From the NCBI GenBank assembly GCA_964387885.1, contig CAYLYZ010000013.1:1-64000 (forward strand): a stretch of 64,000 bases of DNA, written 5' to 3'. Positions 19,855 to 30,900 of the stretch are shown in pieces; position 1 is the first letter of the stretch; the number at the start of each line of letters is the position of its first letter. Below the pieces are notes generated by a model. It searched no databases. It was not told where the DNA came from and worked only from the letters and a program-made list of their open reading frames with translations. A program made the translations under genes and the position numbers. The stretch comes from JABGPL01 sp964387885. GTDB lineage: Bacteria > Electryoneota > AABM5-125-24 > Hatepunaeales > Hatepunaeaceae.

Positions 19855-22181
19855 ATGAAAAAAGCAAATCTTTTAATCTCAATCATCTGCGTCGCTCTGA
19901 CAGCGAATGCAGACCTTTTTGCGCAAGACCACGAGAACATCGAACAGGTTGGGAGAATCTTCAATCAATGGAATGAGGCATGGGATGTTTTAGTTGTTGG
20001 TAACTTGGCTTATGTTGCTACTGGAGTTTCAGGTTTTCAGATTGTAGACATTTCTGATCAAGAAGTACCAGAAGTTGTCGGCTATTGGGATTATAATTCG
20101 GGTAGAGCCTTAGGCGTATGCGTCTCCGGTGACTTTGCATACGTAGCGAACGGATCAAGTGGTTTGCATGTAGTTAACATTACCGATCCGGAAAATCCGG
20201 ATGAAGTGGGGCACTATGAAACGCTTGGGTTGGCTTATAGCATTGGAGTTTCAGGTGGTTATGCATACGTAGTGGATGATGAAAGCGGTTTGCTGGTAGT
20301 TGACATAACCGATCCTGAAAATCCGGAAGAAGTGGGACAGTGTGATACACAGGGAAGGGCTACGGACGTCACGGTTTCCGACGACTATGCGTACGTGGCA
20401 GATGGGGGATTGTGTATCATCTCAATTGCTGATCCTGAACAACCGGAGGAAGTGGGATACTTTGATACAGAGGGAGGTGCCTGCGACATCACCGTTTCGG
20501 ACGACTATGCATATGTAGCGTTCGGTGATGGCGGTCTGCGTGTTGTTGATATTGCCGATCCGGAGAATCCGGATGAAGTGGGATTCTATGATACAGATGG
20601 GTGGGTAAGATGTGTTACTGTTTTCGGTGGCCATGCTTACATAGTGGACAGTGAACACGGTTTTCATGTAGTTGATATTAGAAATCCTGAAAATCCAGTG
20701 CAAGTAGGATACTACGATATTGAGGGAGGATTTGCTTACAGCGTATGCGTCTCCGGTGACTGTGCATATGTAGCGAACGGGTCAGGTGGTTTGCATGTAG
20801 TTAACATTACCGATCCTGAAAATCCGGAAGAAGTGGGGTATTATGATACGCTTGGATTGGCTTATAGCGTTGCCGTTTCCGGTGACTATGCCTACGTAGC
20901 GGACGATGAAAGTGGTTTACGTGTAGTTGACAAAACCGATCCGGAACATCCGGAAGAAGTGGGGTACTGTGATACGCGAGGATTGGCTCATAGCGTCACT
21001 GTTTCCGACGACTATGTGTACGTGGCAGATGGAGGATTATGTATCATCTCAATTGCTGATCCTGAACAACCGGAGGAAGTGGGATACTTTGATACTGATA
21101 CTGAGGGAGGTGCCTACGACATCACCGTTTCGGACGACTATGCATATGTAGCGGTCGGTGATGGCGGTCTGCGTGTTGTTGATATTGCCAATCCGGAAAA
21201 TCCGGATGAAGTGGGATTCTATGATACAGATGGGTGGGCAAGAGGTGTTACTGTTTTCGGTGACTATGCTTACGTAGCGGACTGGTCAGGTGGTTTGCGT
21301 ATAATAGACATTAGTGAACCGGAAAATCCGGATGAAGTGGGATTCTACGATACAGATGGGTTGGCAAGAGGTGNNNNNNNNNNNNNNNNNNNNNNNNNNN
21401 NNNNNNNNNNNNNNNNNNNNNNNNNNNNNNNNNNNNNNNNNNNNNNNNNNNNNNNNNNNNNNNNNNNNNNNNNCCGGAAAATCCGGATGAAGTGGGATTC
21501 TACGATACAGATGGGTTGGCAAGAGGTGTCACTGTTTTCGACGACTATGCTTACCTAGCGGAAGGATCAAGTGGTTTGAGAATAATAGATATTAGTGATC
21601 CTGAAAATCCGGATGAAGCAGGAAACTACGACACACAAAGCTATACCTATGGTGTTACCGTTTCGGGAGACTTTGCTTACGTAACGGATGGAGACATTTT
21701 GTATATGAACGGTATGTTCATTGATGGTGGTTTGCATGTTGTGAACATTGCCGATCCTGAAAATCCAGAGGAAGTGGGATACTATGATACGCCGGGTCTT
21801 GCTCGTGGTGTTGCTGTGTTGGAAGATGGTTTGATATATGTGGCAGATTACACAAACATGGGTATTTATCGCTTCACTGATCCTGCTAATGTGGATGATA
21901 ATTTCATCCTTCATCCTTCTGCCTTCAACCTTTATCCTGCCTACCCCAATCCCTTCAACTCAACAACCAAAATAACCTACGGTCTGCCAATCGCTTCGAA
22001 TGTAACACTGAATCTCTACGACCTGTCAGGTCGGTTGATTCAGACATTAGTTGAGAGGGAAAGACAGGCAGATGTTCAAACTACAATCCTGAATGCTGCT
22101 GAATTGCCGTCAGGATTGTATTTCGTTCGCTTAAGTGCATCCGGGCATGTGTTTACGAGGAAAGTGATGTTAGTCAGATAA
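19855..22181 (+). CDS. Secreted LVIVD-repeat propeller protein with T9SS sorting domain (contains assembly gap)
   Basis: Signal peptide (1-24, ending DLFAQ), then about fourteen LVIVD blades of ~42 residues (typical: GDYAYVADDESGLRVVD, then DPENPEEVGYYDT), and a homogenised sorting domain. A 100-N gap interrupts the gene. The 55 bases before and after the gap are identical and in the same codon phase; merging them gives a continuous 723-residue protein. The stop seen at 21558 when the N-run is read as 100 real bases is therefore an artefact. Blades 2-6 and 7-11 form a five-blade block duplicated with an offset of about 627-633 bp and little divergence. There is no Ig domain and no enzyme motif. 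Blade number is uncertain because of the gap. Confidence 0.85.
20107..21270 (+). repeat. Five-blade block duplicated in tandem inside the LVIVD gene
   Basis: Blades 2-6 (from about 20107) and 7-11 (from about 20735) match in order, including distinctive features such as the shortened blade ADGGLCIISIADPEQPEEVG. The offset is 627 bp in the first blades and 633 bp later, because the second copy has an extra Asp-Thr (YFDTDTEGG against YFDTEGG). DNA similarity includes synonymous sites, so the duplication looks recent. Confidence 0.75.
21374..21473. other. Assembly gap (100 N) flanked by a 55-bp identical overlap
   Basis: The run is exactly 100 N. The 55 bases at 21319-21373 are repeated exactly at 21474-21528. 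The likeliest reading is two contigs whose ends overlap and were scaffolded without being merged; a true extra repeat copy inside the gap is the alternative. Confidence 0.9.
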
Positions 22182-22194
22182 AGGGGGAAGAAAA

Positions 22195-25110
22195 ATGCGC
22201 GTGATAATTACCACATTTGCGTTGACATTATTGTTATTGACTTACAGTCAGATCAGCTATGGGATTGAGAACGATAGTGTGTATGTATATCCGGATCACC
22301 CAGATAAAAAGGCAACTTATTCTAAAATGGAATCTCAACTTTCAGATTTTCTTGATGTATATTTCGAAGAGGGGCTTGTAGCAGCAGAAAAGTTCGCCGA
22401 GTGGAATTGTATCGATCTGAAGGATGAAATGGTACGTGTCGAACTCTGCATGAGACACGGACACTTGCCTGGAGAAATTTCGGATGCGACACTAAAACAG
22501 TTCGGTGCTGTGGTTGAAGACAAATCTGAGCATTTCATAATTTTGTTTGTGCCTATTGAACAACTTGATAATTTTGCACAATCAATTGAAATAATCTCAC
22601 TCGTTCACAGACCCATGAAATTTGACCCACTGGTCACAAGTGAAGGATTTGAAATTGTCGGGGCGCCTCCATTTCATGATGTCGGTATCAGGGGAGAAGG
22701 TGTTAGAATAGCCATAATAGACACAGATTATAGATATATGAGAGACCTACAGGGAAGAGGTGAATTACCAGCAGATGTTACAACGATGGACTACACCGGT
22801 CGAGGAATCGAAGGCTCAACATGGCATGGAACTTCATGCGCCGAAATTCTATACGATTTTGCACCTGAAGCAGAATACTGGTTTGTAAAAGCGAGTTCGG
22901 GATCTGCAGCTGAAATGGAAAATGCCTTGAGGTATGTCATCCGTCAGGAAGTTGATATACTAAGCATGTCAATGGGGCAGTGGTGGTCATATGGCAGTTA
23001 CTTCGATGGAAATGATCCCCTCTCCCGGCTTGTGGATCAGGTTTTTGAAAATGGAATCCTACCGGTAATTGCTGCTGGTAATCATGCCAGAAAACACTAT
23101 CGTGCCGATTTCAACGATCCTGATGAAGCAAACTTCCATACCTTTGGTGAAAATGACGATAACTGGCCTGGAACAATTAATCAATTCTATTCATATTTTG
23201 ATGATGAAGGACCTGTCTGGTTTGAGGAATGGGACTTCCTTGGGGCGTATCTGGTTTGGGATGATTGGCCTGAAACCGATCAGGATTATGCTATTCGCAT
23301 ATGGCGATTTGATGCTGACAACCAAGTGTGGATTCACGCTGGCTGGGTAAATGGTGATCAGAATGGTGCTCAACCACCGGGAGAAATTTTTGAGGGTCGG
23401 GTTCGCATCCCCGGTAACTACGGTGTGTCAGTCGTTAGAATAAATGCTGACCGTGATATGAATTTTACACTTTGGGCAAAATATATCCCTGAGAATGATT
23501 TCAGATTTTTTACACCTGAAGGCAGCATATTGACCCCTGCACGTGCCAGAAATGCCTTCTCCGTGGGTGCTGTCCACCAGGAGAGATGGAATGATGAAGA
23601 TGTGGATATTGAAGACTGGAGTTCGCGTGGTCCCGTGTATGATGGTCCTATGAAACCTGAGATTTGTGGTCCAACCTGGGTTTCTACGCTAGTCATGCGA
23701 GAACACAATAATGGTGATCTATTTGGGGGCACATCTGCCGTGGCACCGCATGTCGCTGGAGCTGCTGCATTAGTCCTTTCTGAAAATCCCGATATGACCA
23801 CGGCTGAGCTTCGTGACTATCTTCAAACTCATGCCATTGATGAAGGACCTGAAGGGCTGGATAACAGTTTCGGTTTTGGCAAATTGAACATCGAATTGGG
23901 ACAACCTGAACCCCGCGAACTCCCCGTTCCTCTTCACGCAAATTGGAACATGATATCGATAAATGTTACACCTGATGAAGAGATGTGGGAACACCAGGAA
24001 GGTCCGGATGTGATCCTGATGACTGAACAACTTCGCATCGATGAAGAAAATCATCATCTGCTACTCCTTAAAGACGAGGATGGCAGATTTTACCTGCCAG
24101 CTTTTGGTTTCAACAACATCCCCTACTGGAATCTGACAGAGGGATATCTGATCAAAGTCGATGAGGACATCGAGGCGTGCTGGGGAGGCGAGCCGATCCC
24201 GGCAGATGCCGATATCCCGCTCGAAAGGGATTGGAACCTTATTGCCTACTACCCAACCTATGAGTTAGACGCGAGTGCCCCGGATTATTATGTCCTGTCA
24301 CCGATTATTGATAATGTCCTGATCGCAAAAGACGGTGACGGCAATTTTATGCTCCCGGCTTTCGAATTCTCTAATATGCCACCGTGGAGGGAGGCACAGG
24401 GGTATCAGGTTAGGGTGGATGAGGCTGTGGTTTTGAATTATCCTCCGGAGCGGGAAGAACTTGCGTTTACCCCCCCCTACCCCCCCCTGGAAACCAGGGT
24501 GGGAGAACAAGGAGTCGTTCCGACTGGTGAAAACATGAGTCTGCTTATTAGCTCGATAAGTGGATTCAGTCGAAACCTCAGTGACCAAATAGGCGCATTC
24601 AGTTCCGATGGAAGATTAGTCGGCATCGGTATAATTGACTCCAATGGCAGATGCGGTTTAGCAGTCTGGGGAGATGATCCATTAACTGATGAGATTGATG
24701 GTTTGCTCGAAGGTGAAGTATTCGAGCTGCGTTTGATGGATTCCGGTCAAAACTTGTCGATTGAGTCTATACAAGGCGGACAAGGTTTAGTCTACAAAAC
24801 AGATGAATTTAGGGTGTTGGATGTTGCTGTTGAGTCGACCGTTCCGACTGAATTCTACCTGTCACAGGCATATCCCAATCCCTTCAACTCAACAACCCGG
24901 ATATCTTACGGTTTACCAGTCGAATCAAACGTCTCATTACAACTCTACGACCTGTCAGGTCGGCTGATTCAGACTTTAGTTGCGGGAGAAAGACAAGCAG
25001 GTATAAAGACCACAATCCTGAATGCTGCTGATCTGCCTTCAGGTTTGTATTTCACTCGTTTAAGTGCATCCGGGCATGTGTTTACGAGGAAAGTAATGTT
25101 GGTCAGGTAA
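22195..25110 (+). CDS. Secreted subtilase-family (S8) serine protease with W-N module and T9SS sorting domain
   Basis: Signal peptide 1-23, propeptide-like region 28-150, then a subtilisin domain with Asp176 (VRIAIIDTDY), His211 (STWHGTSCAEIL), oxyanion Asn296 (VIAAGN) and Ser514 (GGTSAVAPHVAG). About 180 residues separate Asn296 from the SRGP motif and include a beta-sandwich-like insert (FLGAYLVWDDWPETDQDY). The W-N module begins at about 584, and the linker at about 750-780 carries the poly-C palindrome. The ENMS module and sorting domain (893-971) complete the chain. All catalytic residues are intact, so an active exported endopeptidase is likely. It is the undamaged paralog of the gene at 4228 and sits 13 nt after the LVIVD gene. 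Confidence 0.92.
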   Translation: MRVIITTFALTLLLLTYSQISYGIENDSVYVYPDHPDKKATYSKMESQLSDFLDVYFEEGLVAAEKFAEWNCIDLKDEMVRVELCMRHGHLPGEISDATLKQFGAVVEDKSEHFIILFVPIEQLDNFAQSIEIISLVHRPMKFDPLVTSEGFEIVGAPPFHDVGIRGEGVRIAIIDTDYRYMRDLQGRGELPADVTTMDYTGRGIEGSTWHGTSCAEILYDFAPEAEYWFVKASSGSAAEMENALRYVIRQEVDILSMSMGQWWSYGSYFDGNDPLSRLVDQVFENGILPVIAAGNHARKHYRADFNDPDEANFHTFGENDDNWPGTINQFYSYFDDEGPVWFEEWDFLGAYLVWDDWPETDQDYAIRIWRFDADNQVWIHAGWVNGDQNGAQPPGEIFEGRVRIPGNYGVSVVRINADRDMNFTLWAKYIPENDFRFFTPEGSILTPARARNAFSVGAVHQERWNDEDVDIEDWSSRGPVYDGPMKPEICGPTWVSTLVMREHNNGDLFGGTSAVAPHVAGAAALVLSENPDMTTAELRDYLQTHAIDEGPEGLDNSFGFGKLNIELGQPEPRELPVPLHANWNMISINVTPDEEMWEHQEGPDVILMTEQLRIDEENHHLLLLKDEDGRFYLPAFGFNNIPYWNLTEGYLIKVDEDIEACWGGEPIPADADIPLERDWNLIAYYPTYELDASAPDYYVLSPIIDNVLIAKDGDGNFMLPAFEFSNMPPWREAQGYQVRVDEAVVLNYPPEREELAFTPPYPPLETRVGEQGVVPTGENMSLLISSISGFSRNLSDQIGAFSSDGRLVGIGIIDSNGRCGLAVWGDDPLTDEIDGLLEGEVFELRLMDSGQNLSIESIQGGQGLVYKTDEFRVLDVAVESTVPTEFYLSQAYPNPFNSTTRISYGLPVESNVSLQLYDLSGRLIQTLVAGERQAGIKTTILNAADLPSGLYFTRLSASGHVFTRKVMLVR
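24461..24512 (+). repeat. Palindromic element type A (poly-C), read in frame in the linker
   Basis: C8-TA-C8-TGG, AAA, CCAGGG-T-GGG. It encodes PPYPPLETRVGE in the intact subtilase. The flanks (GAACTTGCGTTTAC before, ACAAGG after) match the copies at 19201 and 52633. Confidence 0.75.
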
Positions 25111-25122
25111 AAGGAGTACATA

Positions 25123-27774
25123 ATGACTTTAAAACTTAAATTTCAAAAGCTATGCCCATTGTTGCTCGTCTTTGTGACGGCGCAGGTCTGCTTTGCGCAG
25201 ATCGAGTTCACCGAGCATAATATAGCCGATGATTTCGACGGCGCAACTTCTGTTTATGCAATAGATATTGATCGTGACGGTGATATGGACGTGCTTGGAG
25301 CTGCAGTCGTTGGTTACATTACCTGGTGGGAAAATGACGGTGATCAGGAATTCGCAGAGCATAGAATAGATAGTAATTTTGAACCTGCTCGGTGTGTTCG
25401 TGCCGGAGATTTTGACGGTGATGGCGATATAGACGTGCTCGGAGCTGGGCGCAATCATTTGACCTGGTGGGAAAACGACGGAGGGTGGGAATTCACCGAG
25501 CATAATATAGCAGATAATTTCTTCGGCGCTGCTTCTGTTTGTGCAATAGATATTGACAGTGACGGCGATATGGACGTGCTTGGAGCTGCTTCCTCCGCTG
25601 GTGACATTACTTGGTGGGAAAACGACGGGGAGCTGGAATTCACACGACACAATATTGCACGTGAGTTCCACGGTGCCTGGTCTGTTCATGCTGCAAATAT
25701 CGACGGTGATGGCGATATGGACGTGCTCGGAGCTGCTCGTGGTTTCGGAATTACCTGGTGGGAAAACGACGGGGAGCAGGAATTCAACGGACACACAATT
25801 ACGGATAATTTCAACGATGCTTTTTCTGTTTATGCCACAGATATTGATAACGACGGTGATATGGACATAATCGGAGCTGCCGCAAGCGACAATAACATCA
25901 CCTGGTGGGAAAACGACGGGGAACAAGAATTCAGTGAGCATACTATCGCAAACGAGTTCAACGGAGCCGTGTCAGTTTATGCTGCAGATATTAATTTTGA
26001 TGGTGATTTAGACGTGCTTGGAGCTGCTCGAAACGCCGGTGAAATCACCTGGTGGGAAAATGACGGGGAGCAGGACTTCAACGGACACACAATTGCAGAT
26101 AATTTCAACGGTGCTCATTCTGTTTATGCAACAGATATTGACAGTGACGGCGATATGGACGTGCTTGGAGCAGCTGTAAGTGCCAATAATATTACCTGGT
26201 GGGAAAATGATCTTGATCCAACGGGATTACTGTGCGGATTCGTTATTGACGCAGAAAATGACAACCCGCTTGAAGTTGTGACGGTTACTACCTCGGATAA
26301 TTACTGCGCTCAATCCGACAGCGCAGGATTCTGGCGCTTGGAAAGATTCCGATCGAATGCTTTTGACATCATGTTCTCTAAAGAGGGATATAACGATTCA
26401 ATCTTTATAGACCAACAAATAGAAATTGACGACACGCTTGAATTTAATATCGGCCTGCTGCACCCTGAATGCGAACTTTCAGAAGATATGTTTTTTGAAA
26501 CCTGGCGCGGAGCCGTTTTGTCTGGTGATATTTCAATGTCCAATCCCGGCAATGGCCCTCTTGAGTATACTGCTCGAGCCAGCCTTGAAGGTGAATCCGG
26601 GATGTTGCCTTTTCAGCGGCGACGAGTATACAACGTTGGCGAGACATTGGGAGAAAGCCGCGTTCAATGCGTTGTGTATGTAAATGACAGATATTATGTA
26701 GCTGCCGGTGGCGAAGGTTATCCATCGATTTATTTCCTTAACCGCGAAGGTGAAGTCCAGGGAAGGTTTGCTCAACCCATAGAAGATATTCGCGGGATGC
26801 GTGACCTGACGTGGGATGGTGAGCTGCTCTGGGGAACGATTAATGATTCTGTTTATGGTTTTAATACTGAAGGAGATGTCGTTTTTCGCTGGCAGAGTCC
26901 GATTAATCCAACGACAGTTATAACATGGGACTCTACTAATGAATTAATCTGGCTTGGATCAACACTTCGGGGTTTAATCGGATTTGACAGGCAGGGCAAT
27001 CATATTGACGGTTGTCAGATTGAATGTAATGAACTTCGCATATATGGTCTGGCATACTTTCCGGAAGATGAAGCTCCCCTGTATATATTTACCAGATCTG
27101 CTGAAGATAATCAGGAAATTTACAAGGTCAACCCGGATGATGGAAATATCCAATATGTCACCGAGATAACACCTGAAGAAGGTGGAACACCTCAAGGCTG
27201 CTTTATAACTCAAGAATACGATCCATTCGGTGGTTGGATATTCATGAATATAGCTGATAACGCTGCTGATGATAGAATCGATGTCTGGCAGCTCAAAGCA
27301 AATACCGACTGGATCGGTTTCGAAAGAACTGAAGGCGTTGTGGATGCTAATCAAAGCGTTGAGTTCCATATAGAATTGAATATTGCAGGACTTGATTCGA
27401 TGATATATCCCGGCATCCTGGTTTTCGACCACAACGCAATCCCCTTCAGCGATACGATCAGGATCACGCTCGAACTGCCGGTAATTGAGGAACGCGAATC
27501 CACTGTCGCGAAAGAATTCACCATTTCCAGCATTCATCCCAATCCCTTCAACTCCACAACAACCATAACCTACGGTCTGCCGGTTGCTTCAAATGTCTCG
27601 CTGAAACTCTTTGACCTGACTGGTCGATTAATTCAGACATTAGTTGAGGGTGAAGAACAAGCTGGTGTGAAAACCACAATCGTGAACGCTGCCGAACTGC
27701 CGTCGGGATTGTATTTCGCTCGTTTGAGTGCATCAGGGAAGGTGTTTACGAGGAAAGTAATGTTGGTCAGATAA
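25123..27774 (+). CDS. Secreted FG-GAP/VCBS repeat and beta-propeller protein with T9SS sorting domain
   Basis: Signal peptide 1-26 (ending VCFAQ). Seven FG-GAP/VCBS repeats (27-365) carry DIDGDGDMDVLGA calcium loops and WWENDGEQEF signatures, enough for one seven-bladed propeller. A carboxypeptidase-regulatory-like domain follows (about 370-450, starting LLCGFVIDAEN), then an Ig-like anchor, a second propeller of a different type (about 490-725, RDLTWDGELLWG), another Ig-like stretch and the sorting domain (805-883). The middle part matches the propeller region of the genes at 16164 and 38459, but the W-N and ENMS modules are absent here. It is the last gene of the first dense cluster; the next gene is 185 nt away. 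Confidence 0.88.
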   Translation: MTLKLKFQKLCPLLLVFVTAQVCFAQIEFTEHNIADDFDGATSVYAIDIDRDGDMDVLGAAVVGYITWWENDGDQEFAEHRIDSNFEPARCVRAGDFDGDGDIDVLGAGRNHLTWWENDGGWEFTEHNIADNFFGAASVCAIDIDSDGDMDVLGAASSAGDITWWENDGELEFTRHNIAREFHGAWSVHAANIDGDGDMDVLGAARGFGITWWENDGEQEFNGHTITDNFNDAFSVYATDIDNDGDMDIIGAAASDNNITWWENDGEQEFSEHTIANEFNGAVSVYAADINFDGDLDVLGAARNAGEITWWENDGEQDFNGHTIADNFNGAHSVYATDIDSDGDMDVLGAAVSANNITWWENDLDPTGLLCGFVIDAENDNPLEVVTVTTSDNYCAQSDSAGFWRLERFRSNAFDIMFSKEGYNDSIFIDQQIEIDDTLEFNIGLLHPECELSEDMFFETWRGAVLSGDISMSNPGNGPLEYTARASLEGESGMLPFQRRRVYNVGETLGESRVQCVVYVNDRYYVAAGGEGYPSIYFLNREGEVQGRFAQPIEDIRGMRDLTWDGELLWGTINDSVYGFNTEGDVVFRWQSPINPTTVITWDSTNELIWLGSTLRGLIGFDRQGNHIDGCQIECNELRIYGLAYFPEDEAPLYIFTRSAEDNQEIYKVNPDDGNIQYVTEITPEEGGTPQGCFITQEYDPFGGWIFMNIADNAADDRIDVWQLKANTDWIGFERTEGVVDANQSVEFHIELNIAGLDSMIYPGILVFDHNAIPFSDTIRITLELPVIEERESTVAKEFTISSIHPNPFNSTTTITYGLPVASNVSLKLFDLTGRLIQTLVEGEEQAGVKTTIVNAAELPSGLYFARLSASGKVFTRKVMLVR

Positions 27775-27832
27775 AGGAGAAAGAATAAAGCGAGAATCCG
27801 TTCTTTGAATTTGATAATCTGCGTCGAATAAA
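27775..27832 (+). pseudogene. Relic of an LVIVD-type gene start (ribosome binding site and signal-peptide remnant)
   Basis: After the stop of the preceding gene the sequence reads AGGAGAAAGAATAAAG and later TAATCTGCGTCG. This parallels, almost base for base and at nearly the same spacing (53 against 54 nt), the ribosome binding site and signal-peptide start of the gene at 19855. The ATG is lost and the frame soon closes with TAA. It looks like the 5' scrap of a deleted array gene. The rest of the intergenic region (to 27959) shows no other gene, and no convincing promoter could be assigned. Confidence 0.5.
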
Positions 27833-27959
27833 CCACGAACGCAAAATCTTTATATTCAAGTCCGGGAGAAAGTTACCTTTTAGAATCTTTAACAATTAAG
27901 CATAGCAATTTCATTTCATTTTCAGTGCAACAGTGCGCTAATTAAATCAGGAGCTTTTA

Positions 27960-30900
27960 ATGAAAACATCTAACAAGCATTTCATCCTGGCGATATCCAT
28001 CGTCCCTGCCATCTTCTTTGCTTTATCGATGACGACAGACGTCTCTGCCAAAAACGGTGTTGAGACGGCTAACCCAACGAATTTAATAACCGATAACACT
28101 ACGGTACAAGTTAATAACGGATCTGGTGTAGAACCTGATCGTGCTGCCTTCCCCAGTCGTGATGATTTGGGTGATATACTCGAGGGAATTAATGTTGATG
28201 AAGGAACCTGGGCAGGAATGACCTGGGATGGTGAACTCATGTGGTGCGTTGATTATGAGGGTTTTCGTATGTTCGGTGTGAATCCCCAAGGGCAGGTTGT
28301 TGAACGCGTCGATCTTCCCTGCGAAGAGTTGGGTGTTGAGGGTTTCTGGTCATTGTGCTGGGATGGAGAGGTCTTCTGGGCAGGTTGCGAAGAAATTGTT
28401 GAAATGTTCCGTTTCGATCGTGCTGGAAACTTCCTCGGATGTGTCGAGGTTCCGGGTGAGGGAGAGGGGGGTGTAAGTAGCATTACCTTCGATGGTGAAA
28501 ATCTTTGGTATTGGATTCCTGAGAGTGGAGCTTTGTTGAGGCAGGTAACACCCGATGGTGAGCTCCTTCGAGAAGTAGATTGCAGTCAGATCGGATTACA
28601 TGAAGAGGGTTCTGATTATTGGGCACTGGAGTGGGTTCCTGAACATGTTAATTCCAATATGTGGGCATTGGTGGGTGAAGAGGGATTCCTCTGTCAACTC
28701 AACCTCAGGGAGGATGAGGCTGAGGTCGTGGATGAAATAGAGATTGAACAAGAAGAAGTATACGGATTATGTCACGATGGCACAAACCTGTGGTTTCCGA
28801 CTTGTGGTGAATGGTGGTTTGTGATGGATGACGGAATTGAGGAGGCTGAAGCACCTGGAATCGTGATCGAACCGAATGCTGTCGAGGACAATCTGAACAC
28901 GGGTGACATTGCTGAACACGTGATCAACGTATCCAATTTTGGCGAGGGCATGCTGCGTTTTGAAATTGATCATGAGATCCTCAATGAACCGGGAAGGGAT
29001 CGCAGGCAAGGTCCTGAGCGTGATGATCCGGGGGATATTTTAGCCCAGTATCAAACGCCTGTTACCCGAACGAGCGGTCTTGCATGGGATGAAGACAATG
29101 GCTGGATGTGGGGACTTAATCACCGCGATCCGGACATTACGTATGCGGTCGATCCCGCTAACGGTGATATTGTTGCCAATTTCGAGAGCGAACATGAAGT
29201 GGGTGGTATGTTCTATTTAGATGGTGTACTCTTTCAGGGTGGATACAATGATGCTCCCGAGACGATCTTTCGGTATGATACCGAAGGAAATGCACTGGAA
29301 GAATGGGAATCACCTGCTTTTCTCCGTGATTGTTTCATTGCCTCAGACGGTGAACATCTCATGGTCGCAAGTGGATGGAACAGTGAGGTTTATGTATTCG
29401 GTTTAGATGATCTGGAAGAAGTCGCGACCATTGATTTCAGCGAGGAGATTGAAGAAGAAAGAACATCTGTTGAATGGGTTTCAGCTCATCCTGAGGGTCA
29501 ACTCTGGTTATCGGGCGAGTCACGTCTGTACCAGTGCTTTGTAGATGAAGAATGGAATTGCGAACTGGTGCAGGATTTCGCGACACGTCGCGGGGATGAG
29601 GCCGGTCTCGGTCATGATGGTGATAACCTGTGGCGAAGCGGACCATTTGGTGATCAATCGATATATGTAATTGATGACGGTGTGGAAGAAGTATTCTGGC
29701 TTTCCTACGAACCGGATGAGGGTGAACTTGAGCCCGATGAAGATTGGGACGTGGTTATTACCCTGAACGCAACTGATTGCATCGAGGGTGAATACGAAGC
29801 TGATCTTCACTTCTATTCGAACGATCAGGTGAACAACGATGTTGTGGTCGCGGTATTAATGAATGTTACGGGAGTGCCGTTAATTGACGTTGAATGGTCG
29901 GATGAAATCGGTTATCCGGATGAAATCAACTGGAATGATGCTTTTGAAGACCTGTTTACAGGAGGACCATATCCAGTTCCTGTTACAGTTCGAAATGCAG
30001 GCTCAGCGGAGTTGGTTGTTGAAGAGATAACCTGTGAAAACAGGACATTCAGTGCAGATCCCGCGGAATTTGTTTTAGCTCCGGATGAAAGGTTAGAGGT
30101 AGATTTTATTCTTGATGCAGAAGAGGATGGCGTTCACGAAGCCGAGATGGTTATCGTCTGGAATTCACCCGATGGTGAAGATGTCATTATTCCATTATCC
30201 GGCGAGACTGCTCAACCTCCTGAAATAGTAGTTATGGGTGAAATTGAGGGTGACCTGAACTCTGGTGAAATGGAAGAGTTTGCAATCAATGTTGCCAACG
30301 AAGGAGAGGCTGAACTGCGGTTTACGGTAGAGCACGAAATAATCTCTGAACCCGAACGCGATAAGGATCAACGAGCGGTTCGACATATTGAGGCAATCGG
30401 TCCTTGTCGCGATGAGTTAGGCGACATAATTGACGCCATTGAAATTGGAGAGGGATATTGGATTGGGCTTGCATGGGACGGAGATTTGATGTGGGGCGTG
30501 GATTGCGAAAACGGAATAATGATCAGCGTTAATCCCGACGGTGAGATAATCGATGAGGTTGACCTTCCCGCAGATGAACTTGGTATCGAGGGTGAGGGAT
30601 TTACGGGCTTGTGTTGGGATGGTGAAGCTTTCTGGATGGGGTGTTTTGAATTCTCAGAGCTATTCCGCGTCGATACTGAAGGTAACCTGATTGACCGAAT
30701 AGAACTGCCGGAGGACGAGGGTGAACAAGGAGCTTTCGGTGTAGCTTGGGATGGGGAGTTCTTGTGGTATATAATCTGTGAAGGTGATGGTATCTTAAGG
30801 CAGATCACGGTTGAGGGTGAACTCGTTCGTGAGGTGGATTGCGGTGAAATTGAATGCGCTGAAGAGCTTATCAACATTGAATGGGTTCCGCAGCATACGG

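Noticed and set aside
20107..22000. Regular direct repeats of about 126 bp that could suggest a CRISPR array or minisatellite
   Set aside because: The repeats are imperfect, in codon phase, and encode LVIVD propeller blades; there are no unique spacers of constant size.
24298..24588. Antisense reading frames opposite the W-N and sorting-domain regions (many similar ones across the window)
   Set aside because: They recur wherever the conserved + strand modules occur, have no ribosome binding sites or recognisable domains, and are shadows of the real genes.
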